NCBI RefSeq assembly: GCF_037126465.1
Contig: NC_088202.1
Span: forward strand, 79,154,160-79,218,159
Length of the DNA: 64,000 nt
Reading direction: 5' to 3'
Source: Ornithodoros turicata
Lineage: Eukaryota; Arthropoda; Arachnida; Ixodida; Argasidae
Part shown: piece after piece, positions 41,878-53,182 of the stretch
Numbering within the stretch: the first letter of the stretch is position 1
Layout: every line of letters begins with the position of its first letter
Translations under genes and position numbers: made by a program
The notes under the pieces: model-generated
Database searches by the model: none
What the model was told of the DNA's origin: nothing
Seen by the model: the letters and a program-made list of their open reading frames with translations, nothing else

Positions 41878-43255
41878 GATCGATTTCTTGATCGAGTAAG
41901 GAACATTTTCGTATACATGTACAAAAAATCGTAACACCCACATCTATACATTGGTGTACAACACCCATATCTGTAAGTGTGGGTGCTGTACACCAATTGT
42001 GTTTCTTGTTCACATTTGCCTCAGCAAGAGCTTTATGAGTTCATGCACAAACCTTAAGCCCTGAAGAAGAGCTTCTGGGCAATGTAATGAGTAACCGTCA
42101 GGACTCATACATTAATTAACGTAATTTGGCCAAATGGAATAAAAATTTGCTATGCGAAGGTCGTTTTATGCAATTAATTTCAAAACGCTTGGTCATAACA
42201 CGCTGCTCGGCGCTGAATCCCATAGAAACGTTTTCCACGACAACGTATAGCCTGCTGAATCTCAATGCAACAGAAATTACTCTCTGTCACCTGTGCGGAT
42301 GAAAAATGCGCACATGGGGACTTATTATTCCCACGTTAATTGATGCTACACTCCATCCACGACCTTTCTGTTTCTTTCATTTCCATCTTCTGTGCCACGT
42401 CGACAGGTTGAGTCTGGCGCACCGGCGCTGCACGCGATTGGCAACTCGCAATCATCTCCATCCCTTGCTGCGAGTCATACTTCTGCGACCTACCGGTGGC
42501 AACCTGTGGCAAGGCCATAGTGCCCCGCGGTGTTCTCGTCCAAAAGCACAAGCGCTTGGCGCGACAGATAACGCCACTATGGGTCCTGATGGCACTGCTC
42601 GTCGACATGCCGGAACTTCCCTCGAAGAAATTTACATCTGCTCTTCTTCTTCCATCAGCTTAGTTTGGCTACACGGTTCACCACGCTGAACCAATAATAA
42701 CAATCTTAACGACACATCACCCGCATATCCTGGCTGCAAATACGCATGCTTAATTCCTGACATAGAATGTCATCTATCCCCTCGTGATCTCGTGAGATCG
42801 CATACATGTACAAAAATTCGCCACAAAGGAAAACCACTTTGCATAGTACGTCTTCTCGATGCGCTTTAGAAATTAGGTCACAGGTTCATCGAAGTATTTA
42901 TGCTCGAATAACGCGGCAACGTGTGCGTTTCGTCTCTAATTGTTTAAATAAATGCGAGTCGTCAAATAGTGGAACGGGCGCTTGGTGTGGAGAGGAAGTA
43001 AGACCAATCTATCAGGTTAGAGTGACCGCAATCGGTATCTCTCGAAATATACCGTTGAGTTCAACCGTGCATCATTCAACAGAGATATATACGTTACCCC
43101 TATTAGAACATCCTCACTTGTTCAGCGTCAGTACCGACGGCTGTCTTGGAACTCCCTCTCTATGTACCAATACATACCACATACAGTGGTATGACTTGGA
43201 GAAACTGCCGAATAAAGTGAACACAAGTGCCAGTATTTTGTACCAGTTCCAATAT
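41877..43255. other. LGC2-LGC1 intergenic, nothing recognised
   Basis: Some further GTGTA words to about 42005. A 127-residue ORF at 42306-42689 has no recognisable domain and is not called. Confidence 0.4.
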
Positions 43256-43261
43256 TTTATT
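43256..43261 (-). terminator. Candidate poly(A) signal of LGC2
   Basis: AATAAA on the minus strand about 240 bases after the LGC2 stop. Its position is plausible but not unique. Confidence 0.4.
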
Positions 43262-43503
43262 AAGTGCTCATACTTTCCTTTGAGTTAGGTAAAGGATGAA
43301 CTAGAGCCAGCAGGCTGAAAAGTACAGCGTAAACATAAGGGGTGGTGGTGGGGTAACGTTAACTAGACTATAGCGGTATGCCTTTAGGGAAACCACTCAT
43401 CAAACTCAGAAAATCTGTTTCAAAACGAACACACCCCTACACATAAATGGGATGATGATCTGGTGGGTCATTCACCGCCGCTATTTCAAAAGGAATTTAT
43501 GAA

Positions 43504-43704
43504 CTAGTCATTGTATTCCTTGTAAGATCGGTGCATATAGAATGGCCAGTAGACGATATTGAAAAATGCGAAACACAGGGGAAACATATAGCGGCTCGTC
43601 CTGTCGACAGCTTGGCTTCTTTTGATGTTGCGATGGTGCTCCAACTTGTTGTTCTTATGCATTGCGAGCAGAAGGTCGTCCACCTTCTGACCGTAGCGTA
43701 TTTT
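43504..43704 (-). CDS. LGC2 exon 8 (intracellular loop end and M4)
   Basis: 201 bp including a TAG stop, the same length as the LGC4 last exon. The acceptor is tatcttgcag. It encodes NKLEHHRNIKRSQAVDRTSR then the M4 RYMFPLCFAFFNIVYW. Confidence 0.92.
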   Translation of the reverse strand, partial: KIRYGQKVDDLLLAMHKNNKLEHHRNIKRSQAVDRTSRYMFPLCFAFFNIVYWPFYMHRSYKEYND

Positions 43705-46700
43705 CTGCAAGATAATGTGACTGTATGTTTACACACGAATTCGACACATACTCTATGTGTGATGTGGGTACGATAGAGGGGACATCAGGTCACACAGGAA
43801 AGGCGAAACTTTGTCTTTCGGGTAAAGTACCCTACAGAGCAGACAAGGTAGAAGTGGGATTACTGTTGTCTCAACCAGCGCATCTAGATTATGAGGTCCT
43901 CACACGGTTAAGAACGCCTTCAGCACAAGAGGTCGTCGCAGTCGTACTTGGAAAATTGAGCGCGTGCCAATGTGAGCAGTGGTCCGAAGAACTTCTCAGC
44001 GCACTCTTTAGATCAGCGTTGGTTTTCTTTATACATTTACCGTTCGCTGCGAATTTTTGAGAATGAAGTGCGTGGGCATTGTTGGCGCTCGAAGCCCCAA
44101 CGTTATCCCCGCCTCCCTCCACATGTTTCCGAATGAGGATCCTCGGGGCTAACCTTTTAACAGGTCTTCACTTTGCTCATTAAAAACATGTCTTTTGCGT
44201 TAAGCAACAGTCAATAAACAACGAACAGTCTTGAACTTCTTATGACGTCATATTCTTAAGGGCAGAGGCATTCTTTCGTTGAATACTTTCCGTGGGATTC
44301 AGCTGCCCTACGTATTGACGGCTAATAGTAGTGTCCTCCCGCGACCAGTAACCCAGACACTTCCACGTGTTTATTTAACTATAGAGAACCGATGATGGGC
44401 GAACGTAGACCTGTCTGGCATTAGAGAGTTTTCGGGAACCGGCGCGGTTCATACGGTCGATCGGTCGGTCGGTGCGTGGTCAAGCGGCGAGATGGAACGT
44501 TTGAACAGTTCTAGATTACCACAGCATCCCCACATAGAATGCCATTCAAAATGGCGTCAGCGTTCCTTTAGGATATTTTCGACGGCGAGTTTCTGACCTT
44601 TAGTCTGAATGGAGATGAACCTCAGAAATACTAATACACCACGAAGTCTTCGATGAACGGAATTCTGTGAGGGACCATTACGGCATCCGCGGAATGCTTG
44701 GGTGCTGCCGAGCAGATGAAATTCATCGCGTCGGCGTCGCCGATGTTTCAACTTCGTTCGCGAGACACCGAAACAGAACGATCGGAAGGGAACAGATCGT
44801 CACCTCGAAGCGGTCAGGAGAATCGACGTAAAACGACGATAAAACCTGAGACAAGGAACAGAAAATAACAACATGACACGTTCTCAAACTCAGCAGCTCG
44901 TTTGAAGACACCATGTACCAGCTCGCCTGCACCCTTGCGCTTCTATACCGTTGAAGCACGAAACATAATCCCCCCGAGATAAAGCGCATGCGCATCGCTC
45001 CTTTCTCTCTTAGCTGATCGTACATGGCGTGCTGAACCGAGTCTCAAAATGTTTATGTCGTTAAGAGACAAAAGGCTGTGTTAGAGGCGGTACGTATTTA
45101 ATGGGCGACTGATGCCAAGGTCAATTCGAAGATGATGACCCTCGAAAGTGCGATGGTGATGCTTCTTCCTCACACGATTATCGTAGGTAGGGTGCCTCAA
45201 TACTAGCTCCCTCTGAATGAGTTGGTATTCGGGCACCCTAATCGTATGGGTAGTGTACTGCTCTCCAGGACTGAATCACCACATGTCATAGTCACGATTT
45301 ATTTGTTGTCGTTAGCTGACCCGCGCAGTGCGACGAGAAATGGAAAAACGCTTTATCTGCTGGTAGAGAATTGCTAAGTCTATTCAGAATACGCTGTCGC
45401 TGGTACAATATATGAGGAACAATACGAAGTTAATGGGAAAATATTCTATAGCACAGTTTCGTTCTCCGCCATGTGCATGCAAATTCCACGAAGAACAAAC
45501 CAGAAGCGTGCAAGCGAGCTGCTGTACCGTAGGCAGGGGCTGTGACAGCGAAGCCCCGAAACGAGGAACAAGGAGGGACATACACGCACAACGTCACCAG
45601 CTCACTTAGTACCTAACCGTCCTTTCAGCGGCTACATTTCTTTGAGTCTGAGGAACACATCACAGAACAAAGAGGAGACAGTAGGGGCGACACAGGACTT
45701 AAAGCAGTAAAATTTTAATGCAGAAATACCTATACATGCCTCCTCACCTTACACGTTCAGATCGGAGAGAGATTTTTGTTACGTTTCTCAGAATCAAGGA
45801 AATGTTGCTCCTGACTACAAATTTCCTGACTTGGTGTCGTCAAAGGCAGAGGCAAAGAGAGTACGGAAAAGTAAAATGCTCTAGCCCCTGTAATCTAGCC
45901 GGACGGAAAACCAATACGCCTCCTGTGCATATACCTCTTTCCTGTTTGTTCGTTTGTTTGTTTTATTTTTGTTTTGTTTTTCTATTTTTTCTGGCTCTAT
46001 TGTTCAACCCACGAACGCGTTTTGGAGTAGCCGGTCCTGACCGGGTCGGGACTAACATCTCGATATCTTTCTTTCGTTTCCAATTCCAATTCCCTCTGCT
46101 CTTAATGGTTCTTCCAGACATTTGCTCTGGCTAGACGTTACGGACACATTTGCATTAAACTACGTAGCATATAACTTAAAGTAAGATGAGTTTGAAAGAC
46201 ACGTGTCACTCTTTCGATATGCCATACTTACGTGATACGTTCTCACTATCCAGTGGTCAATAATGCGAACCCAGCGCTTTCGCATCTTCAGTCTTACGAG
46301 GTAATGAGCAATAGTGGAGCACGTGAGGACAGCGAAGATGAACATTGTGCAGACAGCGAACCAGACGTCGATGGCCTTCAGGTAAAACACCTTGGGAATG
46401 GTTCCGCGAACAGTGCTCGCGATGGACACGACAGACAGAAGTGTCACAGCTCCTAGGGCGACTCTCGCTTGAGGTATATTCACGTTTAGCCACAAACAGA
46501 CCCAAGAAATGACCACGATGAAAGCAGTCGGGAGGTAGGCGTATATCAGATGGTATTCACGTTGACGTTCCAGTACAAACGTTGCCTTGAGGAAACTGTA
46601 CCTGCCTTTAGACAACAAGAAATACACTTACAACTGAGTTACTTGACAACTGACTTATCTGAGTTACGTCTGATTTGATAGACGAAACACGAAGAGAAAA

Positions 46701-49700
46701 ACGAACACGATGTTAACACAATGATATTTGGGGATGGTGTGGTTTACCTGCTGGGAACTGGCGCTTCGGTGGAACAAGGGGGGGGGGGGGGAGAAGTGAA
46801 AGTAAGTCTTCTTAACCTTCGTAAGTCTTCCGAACTTTCTGAAACGAAGAGATCAGGTTCCCCCTGAAGTCCTTCGAGCCCATTTTTTATGCTCTGGTAG
46901 ACGAGAAGTGTTCTACGTTTGCAGCAGCATGTACAGATGGCGCATCCAGGAATGGCAAGTCCGCCTCGGCATTCGTAATACTGTCCGAAGGCGTCGTGCA
47001 CGGGCGACGCCATTCGCATCCAACCTCATCAACAGCTGCGGAACTCTATACCATACTTTTCTTTCTGCAGCACATGGGCAGTGTTCACGGACTCAAAATC
47101 TGCACTGCAAGCTATTGAAAATTCTGGCATGTGAGGGTCGTACGCACCCCTAGTGATGGACGTGTTAATGGCTTACTACATTGTGTACGAAGCCGTGCAC
47201 AAGGTGGTTCTCGAGTGGGTTCCAGCCCATTGTGGTGTCATGGAGAATGAGCAGGCCGACAGGTTCGCAGAAGCAGCTGCCTTGTCTCGGAGACGGACGC
47301 GTATTGCGCTGCTAAGAGGAGATCGTCGTTTCATTCTTCGACGTCTCGTGACACCCCTGGCTTCCACCCAACGGTCAACTGACTGTCAACGGTCAACTGC
47401 ATTCTCCCGCCATTTATGCTGAGAAGAGTTGATCCAACGCTCGCTTTCCGCGTGCCACAAAGCCTCTCGTCAAGATGCTGCATATTCATCGAATGCGACA
47501 CGATATGGCTGTTACAGCTGAGTGGCGTACCACTTGAGACAAATGGACTCTCCCAGATGCTGTCACAGCGATGCTCTAGAGGCCCATAGCACATTCTTTT
47601 TCATTGCCCACACTGCCAACCTTCCCGAACCGCACTCTCCGCGGCTCTTAATCAGCTGGACTATTGCCCCCTCTCTCTATCCAGCCCACAATGGTCTGCC
47701 CTCAAAGCTACCTTTACCTCTTTGGACAGACTTCAATCTTTATTGTGAAGGGGCTCATTATTTCATTCCCCACATCACCACCAGTAATGGGTTGGAGTAT
47801 CGCCCCTGGCGATGAAACTCCCCATTCATCATCTAACACTAAAGTTGTTGGTGGTAGCTCTTAGGCAGGCGCGAACACAGACGACAATAAAGAAGGAGGA
47901 CACAAGAGAAGCGCGACTACCAACAATTTAAGGACAATGTACTATGGTAAGCTTGAAATGTACCATAAATCTACTGTGTGTCAATAAATTGTTGGTAGCC
48001 GCGCTTGTCTGTTGTGCTCCTCCTTCGCCCTCGTCTGTGTTCGCGCCTCCCCTAGTATCATGGTGAAATTACCCCATGAATACCTTACCTGAAGGTAATG
48101 TCTTAGTGTAGCTTGTATTGTAATATTCAGTGAGGTCAAACTCTGGTAGTTCATAAGGTTCATTTAGGATGATGGAATCTTCGGGCTTCCAGCGAAGTAA
48201 AAGCTCATTCACTGCATATCCGTCTGCGGTTTAAAAGCAGGACATTAAATGCATTTTTGAAAACTTTTGAGAAGGAATAGAGTGCCACATATGCCGTGAT
48301 ATGACAATCATCGAATGTGAACTTACATGAACGAATTATTATGTGACACTTTTGTGTGTCCAATGGGAACAGACGAAAATTCATGAAGCATGACAGCTGT
48401 AAGTTCAACCTGATGTTCGTAAGGAGAAGAACAGCTTTAGCACACAAGTTTTTGAAGACCTCCAAAAAGCTCAATGGTCTAAGTGAGATCAAATTATAAC
48501 GTCAATAAAAGAAAAAAGAAGAGTGCGGACGGAGACAGAGAGAAAATAGAACATACAGCGTTGTAAACGCTGAAAGACTACTTCGCGCGCTTAAAAAGAA
48601 AGCATCCATGGAATGGTATGGCTGGTCGTCGGCGAGGCCAAATAAAGCGATGTCGACACGTTTTGTAGGCAAGACCATGGTTACGTCCCTCTGAGATACG
48701 CGAGGGGCTTTGCACTTATACTTTGGAAAGCAGAACCAGTAGCACATCTGCTACACCCTAGACATACGGCAAGTTGGAGAATAACTTACCTCATACTATA
48801 CAGGACACGTCCGTCCGGATAAAGTTTGAGTAACTTGGTTGGTACCGATACTTTCTGTACTCGTGCATTTTTGGCATTCGGAAAATATAGATCCGGAACC
48901 CATATCTGTGTTGCAATGTCTTGAGCATTCAAGGTCAAAGTGTCATTAATTCCAAACCTTCGCAGGTTTAGCCTGGAGTCGTACCATGACTGTCGTAGAT
49001 AGAGATTTGTCCTAAATTCCTGTTCATGGGCAGAAATCACATACAGTTGATGTGTGTCATTGGTTATTACTGTAATGCTACAATTGAAAACAAGAACTAT
49101 GTAGTCACTGCGGTGCCGAGGTGCAGAACGACGCTAAAGGCAGACTTGTATTACCATATTCGGGGAATCAATTGGACCGATATTATTGATTAATATGTCG
49201 ACGTCTACTTGCGTTGGCTTTGCTGGAAGATAAGTACGTCATTAGAAGCCCATAAGCTTGTTATCGAAAAGTGGTATTGAACATAACCCACATGAGTTAA
49301 ACGTCGGCCAGACTCGTCTGTCATAGTTCTCTATGATTCTGTCGAGAAACGGCATACTCCGACGATCCGCACGTTTAGAGAGGTGACTTTCAGCGCTCGT
49401 GTCCTTGTGGACAGTTCCTCGTTCGTCCTTCCTGGTTCTACATAGCAGTGCATTATCAGTCTGATGTGTTATACGCAAGAAGTGATTCCCAGAGCAACGA
49501 CAGCAAATGCATATACTGACGATGAGCAAGGAAATCAAGATATCTCCAGAAGTGCGGAAATGTCTCATAAACATGCAAGGAGACAACACGAATCTTTCGT
49601 CAACAACGAGAATTAGCTGAAAATAATGACACCGTGATGTTACACGTAAGGTCTGTCCGCCTATAGTATGGCGATATGTTGCACGCGCCGTATAGGGTAG

Positions 49701-51063
49701 GACTGCGGATAATTTCGACCACCTGGGGTTCTCATGAAAACTCTGACACAAGGTGCTGGAACATGCTACATGATACAAGCATAGACGACACAAACACGTA
49801 AGCCTCCTACGCCCAAAATCAATGAAATCCAATAACCCTCCTGATTTCCGGTCATGGATGCAGGGAAATCAGGAGGGTCTAGGGTCGAATCGTGCCGTCA
49901 GCACCTTTTTCTTGGGTTGTATGATTTCGTACATCCTTCGTACGAGAGCGCTGGTAGCGGTTCCAGGAGAAGACCCTGCTCCCGTACAAGAATGCAGCCA
50001 GCACGGTTTCAAGATTTTGTCGCGAACTAATGTGAACTAAAACGGGGGTACATGTGCGACCACGCGGGGTGTCAGTGGGGGGACCTCATGGTGTGTGCTT
50101 TTCGCATGGGCCATCCCACTTGCTGTCCTTATCAGGAACGCGCGTCTTACAGAAGGATGGGAACTGAAACTAGACTTCTCGTTTTTGCGATGAAAATCTG
50201 TCACTGGTGTTGAACATCACGCGTAACGCTGCTAGCTGGTGAGTTGTTTCTGGTAAAAAAGGTTAAGTACTCTCCCTCCATGGAAAGTTTTCATAGAATT
50301 CCTCCAGTACTGTTTTTGAAATGTGATGTGGGCAAGCATTGCGCATTGTCCCATCCTACAGATGGCAATACAAACCCCTCTCAAAATATTTTTGTGACGA
50401 CGCTACTGTCCAGAACACTGGATCTGTGTGTTAGACCAAGACGTATATCAACCATCTTGGGATATTGGGGACGTTGAATGTTCGTGTTGAAAGCTTCTAT
50501 CAAATATAGGTGCCATGTAGCTTTCGAAATCTTTCAGGAAGTCTCCTCATTTTTGGATCTGATGCGAACATTTCGATATGCTTTGTAATAAAAGTTAAGG
50601 GAAGAGCCTCAGGACGCGAGCCACCGATATTGCGAACGGAAATACCGTACGTCCATACAACCATACATCTGCTCGAAATATCGGCAGCTGTCGTCCTGCA
50701 GCGTCCTCATCGGTTCACTAGATTTTCTACCGTTTTTCTTCTATCACATCCCATCACATCAAGTAAGTACTTTTTTTCTTCCTCCGCTAAAATATTTTAA
50801 TGCCATTTCCTTTGGGAGTAACTTTCTGAATATTACTGATAAAATTGATTCTTATAAGGTCTATGCAAGGTAAGTTCAAGTGCCCACCCTTACAGTTTCC
50901 GCAAGTGTACACTTCATGCATATCGTTTGCATTTAGCTACATACATAAGCAATACCTCTGAATCACTTTTACGAGCGTTTACTTACGTCATTGAGTAGCC
51001 ATGTACGTGAAGCGGAGCGGTCATTGTGACGACACTGACAAATACAATTTTCAAGACAAACAT
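43504..51063 (-). CDS. LGC2: cys-loop ligand-gated channel subunit, complete
   Basis: Eight exons (50987-51063, 49292-49437, 49155-49222, 48790-49019, 48327-48409, 48089-48223, 46232-46605, 43504-43704) give 438 codons including stop, all in phase. Visible: a signal peptide (MFVLKIVFVSVVTMTAPLHV); FLDRIIENYDRRVWPTF; a Cys-loop C181/C195; M1 after residue 265; M2 from R294 reading IPQARVALGAVTLLSVVS; M3 starting at KAIDVW; a short intracellular loop; M4 in RYMFPLCFAFFNIVYW. Gln replaces Pro at -2' of the anion-channel PAR motif, and 6' is Val. An alternative start uses one longer first exon beginning at 49574. Expected role: a membrane anion-channel subunit with unknown ligand. Confidence 0.87.
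43760..46180. other. LGC2 intron 7, nothing firm
   Basis: Several short ORFs (for example 43725-44060 and 44557-44751) show no recognisable domain. Simple (GTTT)n occurs near 45945-45985. Confidence 0.4.
46232..46605 (-). CDS. LGC2 exon 7 (M1-M2-M3)
   Basis: 374 bp. The acceptor is tgtctaaag, chosen over a nearer cag because it gives the same length as LGC3 and LGC4; the donor is CAC|GTAAGT. It encodes LIYAYLPTAFIVVISWVCLW, IPQARVALGAVTLL and IPKVFYLKAIDVWF. Confidence 0.9.
46778..47850 (+). mobile_element. Decayed LINE fragment in LGC2 intron 6
   Basis: A G run at 46778-46791 is followed by a frame-broken RNase H region: TDGASRNGKSASAFVI, SSTAAELYTILFFLQ, then in another frame TDSKSALQAIENS and VLEWVPAHCGVMENEQADRF. 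A degraded tail follows to about 47600. The 3' border is uncertain. Confidence 0.7.
46920..47480 (+). pseudogene. RNase H remnant of LINE
   Basis: Carries the D, E, D and H ... E-x-AD blocks listed for the parent fragment, split over at least two frames, with in-frame stops. It is not functional. Confidence 0.72.
47868..48047. mobile_element. 180-bp foldback MITE
   Basis: Arms GGCGCGAACACAGACGA ... CTACCAACAATTTA and the inverted complement ending TCTGTGTTCGCGCC meet around about 45 bp. The arms are of similar length with several mismatches. It lies just downstream of the LGC2 exon 6 donor. Confidence 0.7.
48089..48223 (-). CDS. LGC2 exon 6 (pre-M1)
   Basis: 135 bp. The acceptor is aaaccgcag and the donor TTCAG|GTAAGG. 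It encodes LLLRWKPEDSIILNEPYELP. No loop C cysteine. Confidence 0.9.
48327..48409 (-). CDS. LGC2 exon 5 (Cys-loop)
   Basis: 83 bp. The acceptor is gaacatcag and the donor GTTCAT|GTAAGT. It encodes LNLQLSCFMNFRLFPLDTQK then C. Confidence 0.92.
48790..49019 (-). CDS. LGC2 exon 4 (extracellular core)
   Basis: 230 bp. The acceptor is catgaacag and the donor ATGAG|GTAAGT. It encodes LYLRQSWYDSRLNLRRFGIN, IWVPDLYFPNAKNA and DGRVLYSMR. Confidence 0.93.
49155..49222 (-). CDS. LGC2 exon 3
   Basis: 68 bp. The acceptor is cttccag and the donor AATATG|GTAATA. It encodes KPTQVDVDILINNIGPIDSP then NM. Confidence 0.9.
49292..49437 (-). CDS. LGC2 exon 2
   Basis: 146 bp between acceptor gctatgtag and donor CTCAT|GTGGGT. 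It encodes the mature N-terminus ending IIENYDRRVWPTFNS. The open frame continues upstream to an ATG at 49574 with its own hydrophobic segment (DILISLLIVSICICCRC), so a single longer first exon is a possible alternative. Confidence 0.75.
49580..50980. other. LGC2 intron 1 (or upstream region), nothing recognised
   Basis: No repeat boundary or gene was found. If the alternative LGC2 start at 49574 is used, this is its upstream region. Confidence 0.4.
50987..51063 (-). CDS. LGC2 exon 1 (signal peptide)
   Basis: 77 bp from ATG at 51061-51063 to donor ATGAC|GTAAGT, phase 2. It encodes MFVLKIVFVSVVTMTAPLHV then HGYSM, a signal peptide. It equals LGC1 exon 1 in length and phase. Confidence 0.7.
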
Positions 51064-51950
51064 GGTAGGGAACTTGTGCTGAATTGGACGAAGTCCCGCA
51101 AATCGCACAAAGTTTCAATGGGCAACATATAAAGCAGACGGTTGCGAAAGTGAATAGCAATGACATAATGTTTTGTTGATATTGACGTAATAATAGGTGG
51201 ACGAAACTTCCGGTACTCCAACCCATGCAGCCCATACAGTGACATATCGAGAGCATCTATTGTTTTCAGTCTGATTCACACGTTGGATCTCAAAAGCTAT
51301 TACCCCTTTCCTTTCTTTCTTTCTTTCTTCTCTTCAGAAGGGGCTAAAGCAATGGGGTACTTCAACCGAGGTATCACAGCTGAAGTCAGATCAGCCGATA
51401 GCCCCTCCATTACAGACATGTAGGAAACAGTTTCTTCTAGAAACGCTGCTGACGATATGTTCGGATATGTTTGGACATACCCACATGTTCGACATGTGTG
51501 TCGACCATTTTTACGCTAACTTGATGCTTTAGTTGTTTCTGTATTAAGTATTCAATCTTTGACAACGCTATAGCTGCAAACAGGTATATGAAATTACCGT
51601 AATTATTTTGTAGCATTGCCATCATGCATGAGTCCCCTGGAGGGCAGTGCCCCTAGGGTTCAGGTGGTGGTGGTGGTGGTGGTGGTGACGAAAACCGGCT
51701 TGGCATTGTTGGACTCACGAATGTGGGCTGCGTCACGACTGTAGCCAGGATGAGATGAGATGATGTGATAACAGATGAAGATGGAATGATGACGGCCGAA
51801 AGTTAAGATCTAGGGCAGTCACTGCCAGAGTTGATGAGAAGTCAGAGCAGTACTCATAGCCTTTGAGCGAGGCCAGATTCCTGGAGAAAGCAGACGAGGC
51901 TGCGAATTTTGGAGTGTCTTTTCGTGAAAGAGCTTCTGGGATATAGGACA

Positions 51951-52556
51951 TCATCCACCGTACAACTCCTGCAATGGCCAAGGTATTTCTCCCGCACCGC
52001 AACACATGCACAGCAATGGAGCAGAATATAATAATTGGGTGTTTACGTCGCGAGACAACTGAGATCGGAGTAGAATATGTTCGATAGTTTCAATTTGCTG
52101 ACAATGAATGCAGTTTGCGCTGTCTACAGAGCAAATCTTGAATAATTGCAACTTGGTGAAAGCGCTTCTTGTTCGCAACCTGAAGAGCAGAGTTTTGCAC
52201 TGTAGGAAAGTCGTTTCAGCGGGACATCAAGTCGATGATTTTCCAGGATGTCCCGGATCTCATGGTGCTGCATAAGAACTATCTCGTTGATGATCAATTT
52301 TCTGTCACTGACCCGGGGTTGGCAAACTAGGGCTAGTGCTGTGGTGTGCAGCAGATGCTAGTTGGTCCGCTTTTTCGTTGCCACTGATGCCGACGTGGGA
52401 GGGGATCCATTGCAGGGAGATGTCCCCAGCGATTGCCTTGTGTTGGGAACATGACATTCTGACACACCGGGCTAGAATGCTATTACAGGTGGGGTTCACC
52501 ACCATTTGGAGAGAACTAGGGTTGATAACTTTAACATAAGAGTTCTTCTCAGCCAA
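51951..52556 (-). pseudogene. LINE 3 RNase H C-terminal remnant
   Basis: Frames contain DISLQWIPSHVGISGNEKAD then QLASAAH, followed in a shifted frame by RTRSAFTKLQLFKI and CIHCQQIETIEHILL. It resembles LINE 2 in these blocks. Confidence 0.78.
52030..52066 (-). mobile_element. Severely truncated SINE-C insertion
   Basis: AATTGGGTGTTTACGTCGCG and the following bases match the 3' end of the 34510-34890 SINE. Flanks gagcagaatat (left) and gagtagaatat (right) form an 11-bp duplication with one mismatch. Confidence 0.7.
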
Positions 52557-52954
52557 TGAGATATGAAAATTTACCTTGTATAAAAGAAATGAGAAGGTAT
52601 GTGTGCGTGCTGGTACGCTGCCTCTTTATAGGGAGGCGAGAATTTTGCGTCCAATAATTTTAAAATTCTAATCCACTCCAACCTGTCCGTTAAATTCGTG
52701 CAGGATTGCCTTAGCAGCAATACGATCGCATCGCAGGTTGAAAAACAGAGCATTTATGGAAAGTACTTTGTAGCAAAAACAGTGTTCTTAAGGAAGCAAA
52801 GTCATGTCTTACAGGACAAAGCTCAATGAAGGACAAGAGGAAGACTTTCAAACACACATACGTCGTTGCAACGCTGCCGCGTAGCGCAGGCAGGAATACA
52901 AGGAAAATAGCGCACAGGAAATGTGGGAAGCACAGGCTGGCTTCGTATAAACAC

Positions 52955-52960
52955 TTTATT
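52955..52960 (-). terminator. Poly(A) signal of LGC3
   Basis: AATAAA on the minus strand 34 bases after the LGC3 stop. The short distance makes it a likely 3' end signal. Confidence 0.6.
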
Positions 52961-52993
52961 TAATAGCAAATTACTTCGGAGTGACCGCAATTT

Positions 52994-53182
52994 TCATACG
53001 TAATATCTGTTTCTGTAAAACGGCCAATAGACGAGGTTGAAAAACATGAAACATATCGGGAACATGTATCTGGCGGTCCTCTCCACTGACTCGGACCTCT
53101 TAATATTTCTGTGGTGTTCCAACTTGTTTGCCTTCTTGAGCTTCACGAGGAACTCGTCCGATGGTGTTCCATGCTTGTAAAT
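52994..53182 (-). CDS. LGC3 exon 7 (M4)
   Basis: 189 bp including a TGA stop. The acceptor is ccttttacag. It encodes NKLEHHRNIKRSESVERTAR then RYMFPICFMFFNLVYWPFYR. Confidence 0.93.
   Translation of the reverse strand: MYKHGTPSDEFLVKLKKANKLEHHRNIKRSESVERTARYMFPICFMFFNLVYWPFYRNRYYV

Larger units (their letters stand above)
51660..52560 (-). mobile_element. LINE 3: 5'-truncated non-LTR fragment
   Basis: On the plus strand it starts with (GGT)n (51664-51689, the sense (ACC)n tail) and the shared terminus GGCATTGTTGGACTCACG. A UTR rich in GATGA follows, then antisense RNase H. It is interrupted by a 37-bp SINE-C piece at 52030-52066. Confidence 0.8.

Noticed and set aside
28885..42005. CRISPR-like or satellite array from GGTGTAAAA repeats
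   Set aside because: Spacing is irregular and words occur on both strands; they mark the ends of dispersed elements in a eukaryotic genome.
42306..42689. A 127-residue ORF as a gene
   Set aside because: Composition is unremarkable and no family was recognised; a chance open frame is likely.
49242..49832. A 196-residue independent protein
   Set aside because: Its end is LGC2 exon 2 (ENYDRRVWPTF); the rest is either an alternative LGC2 leader or intron.
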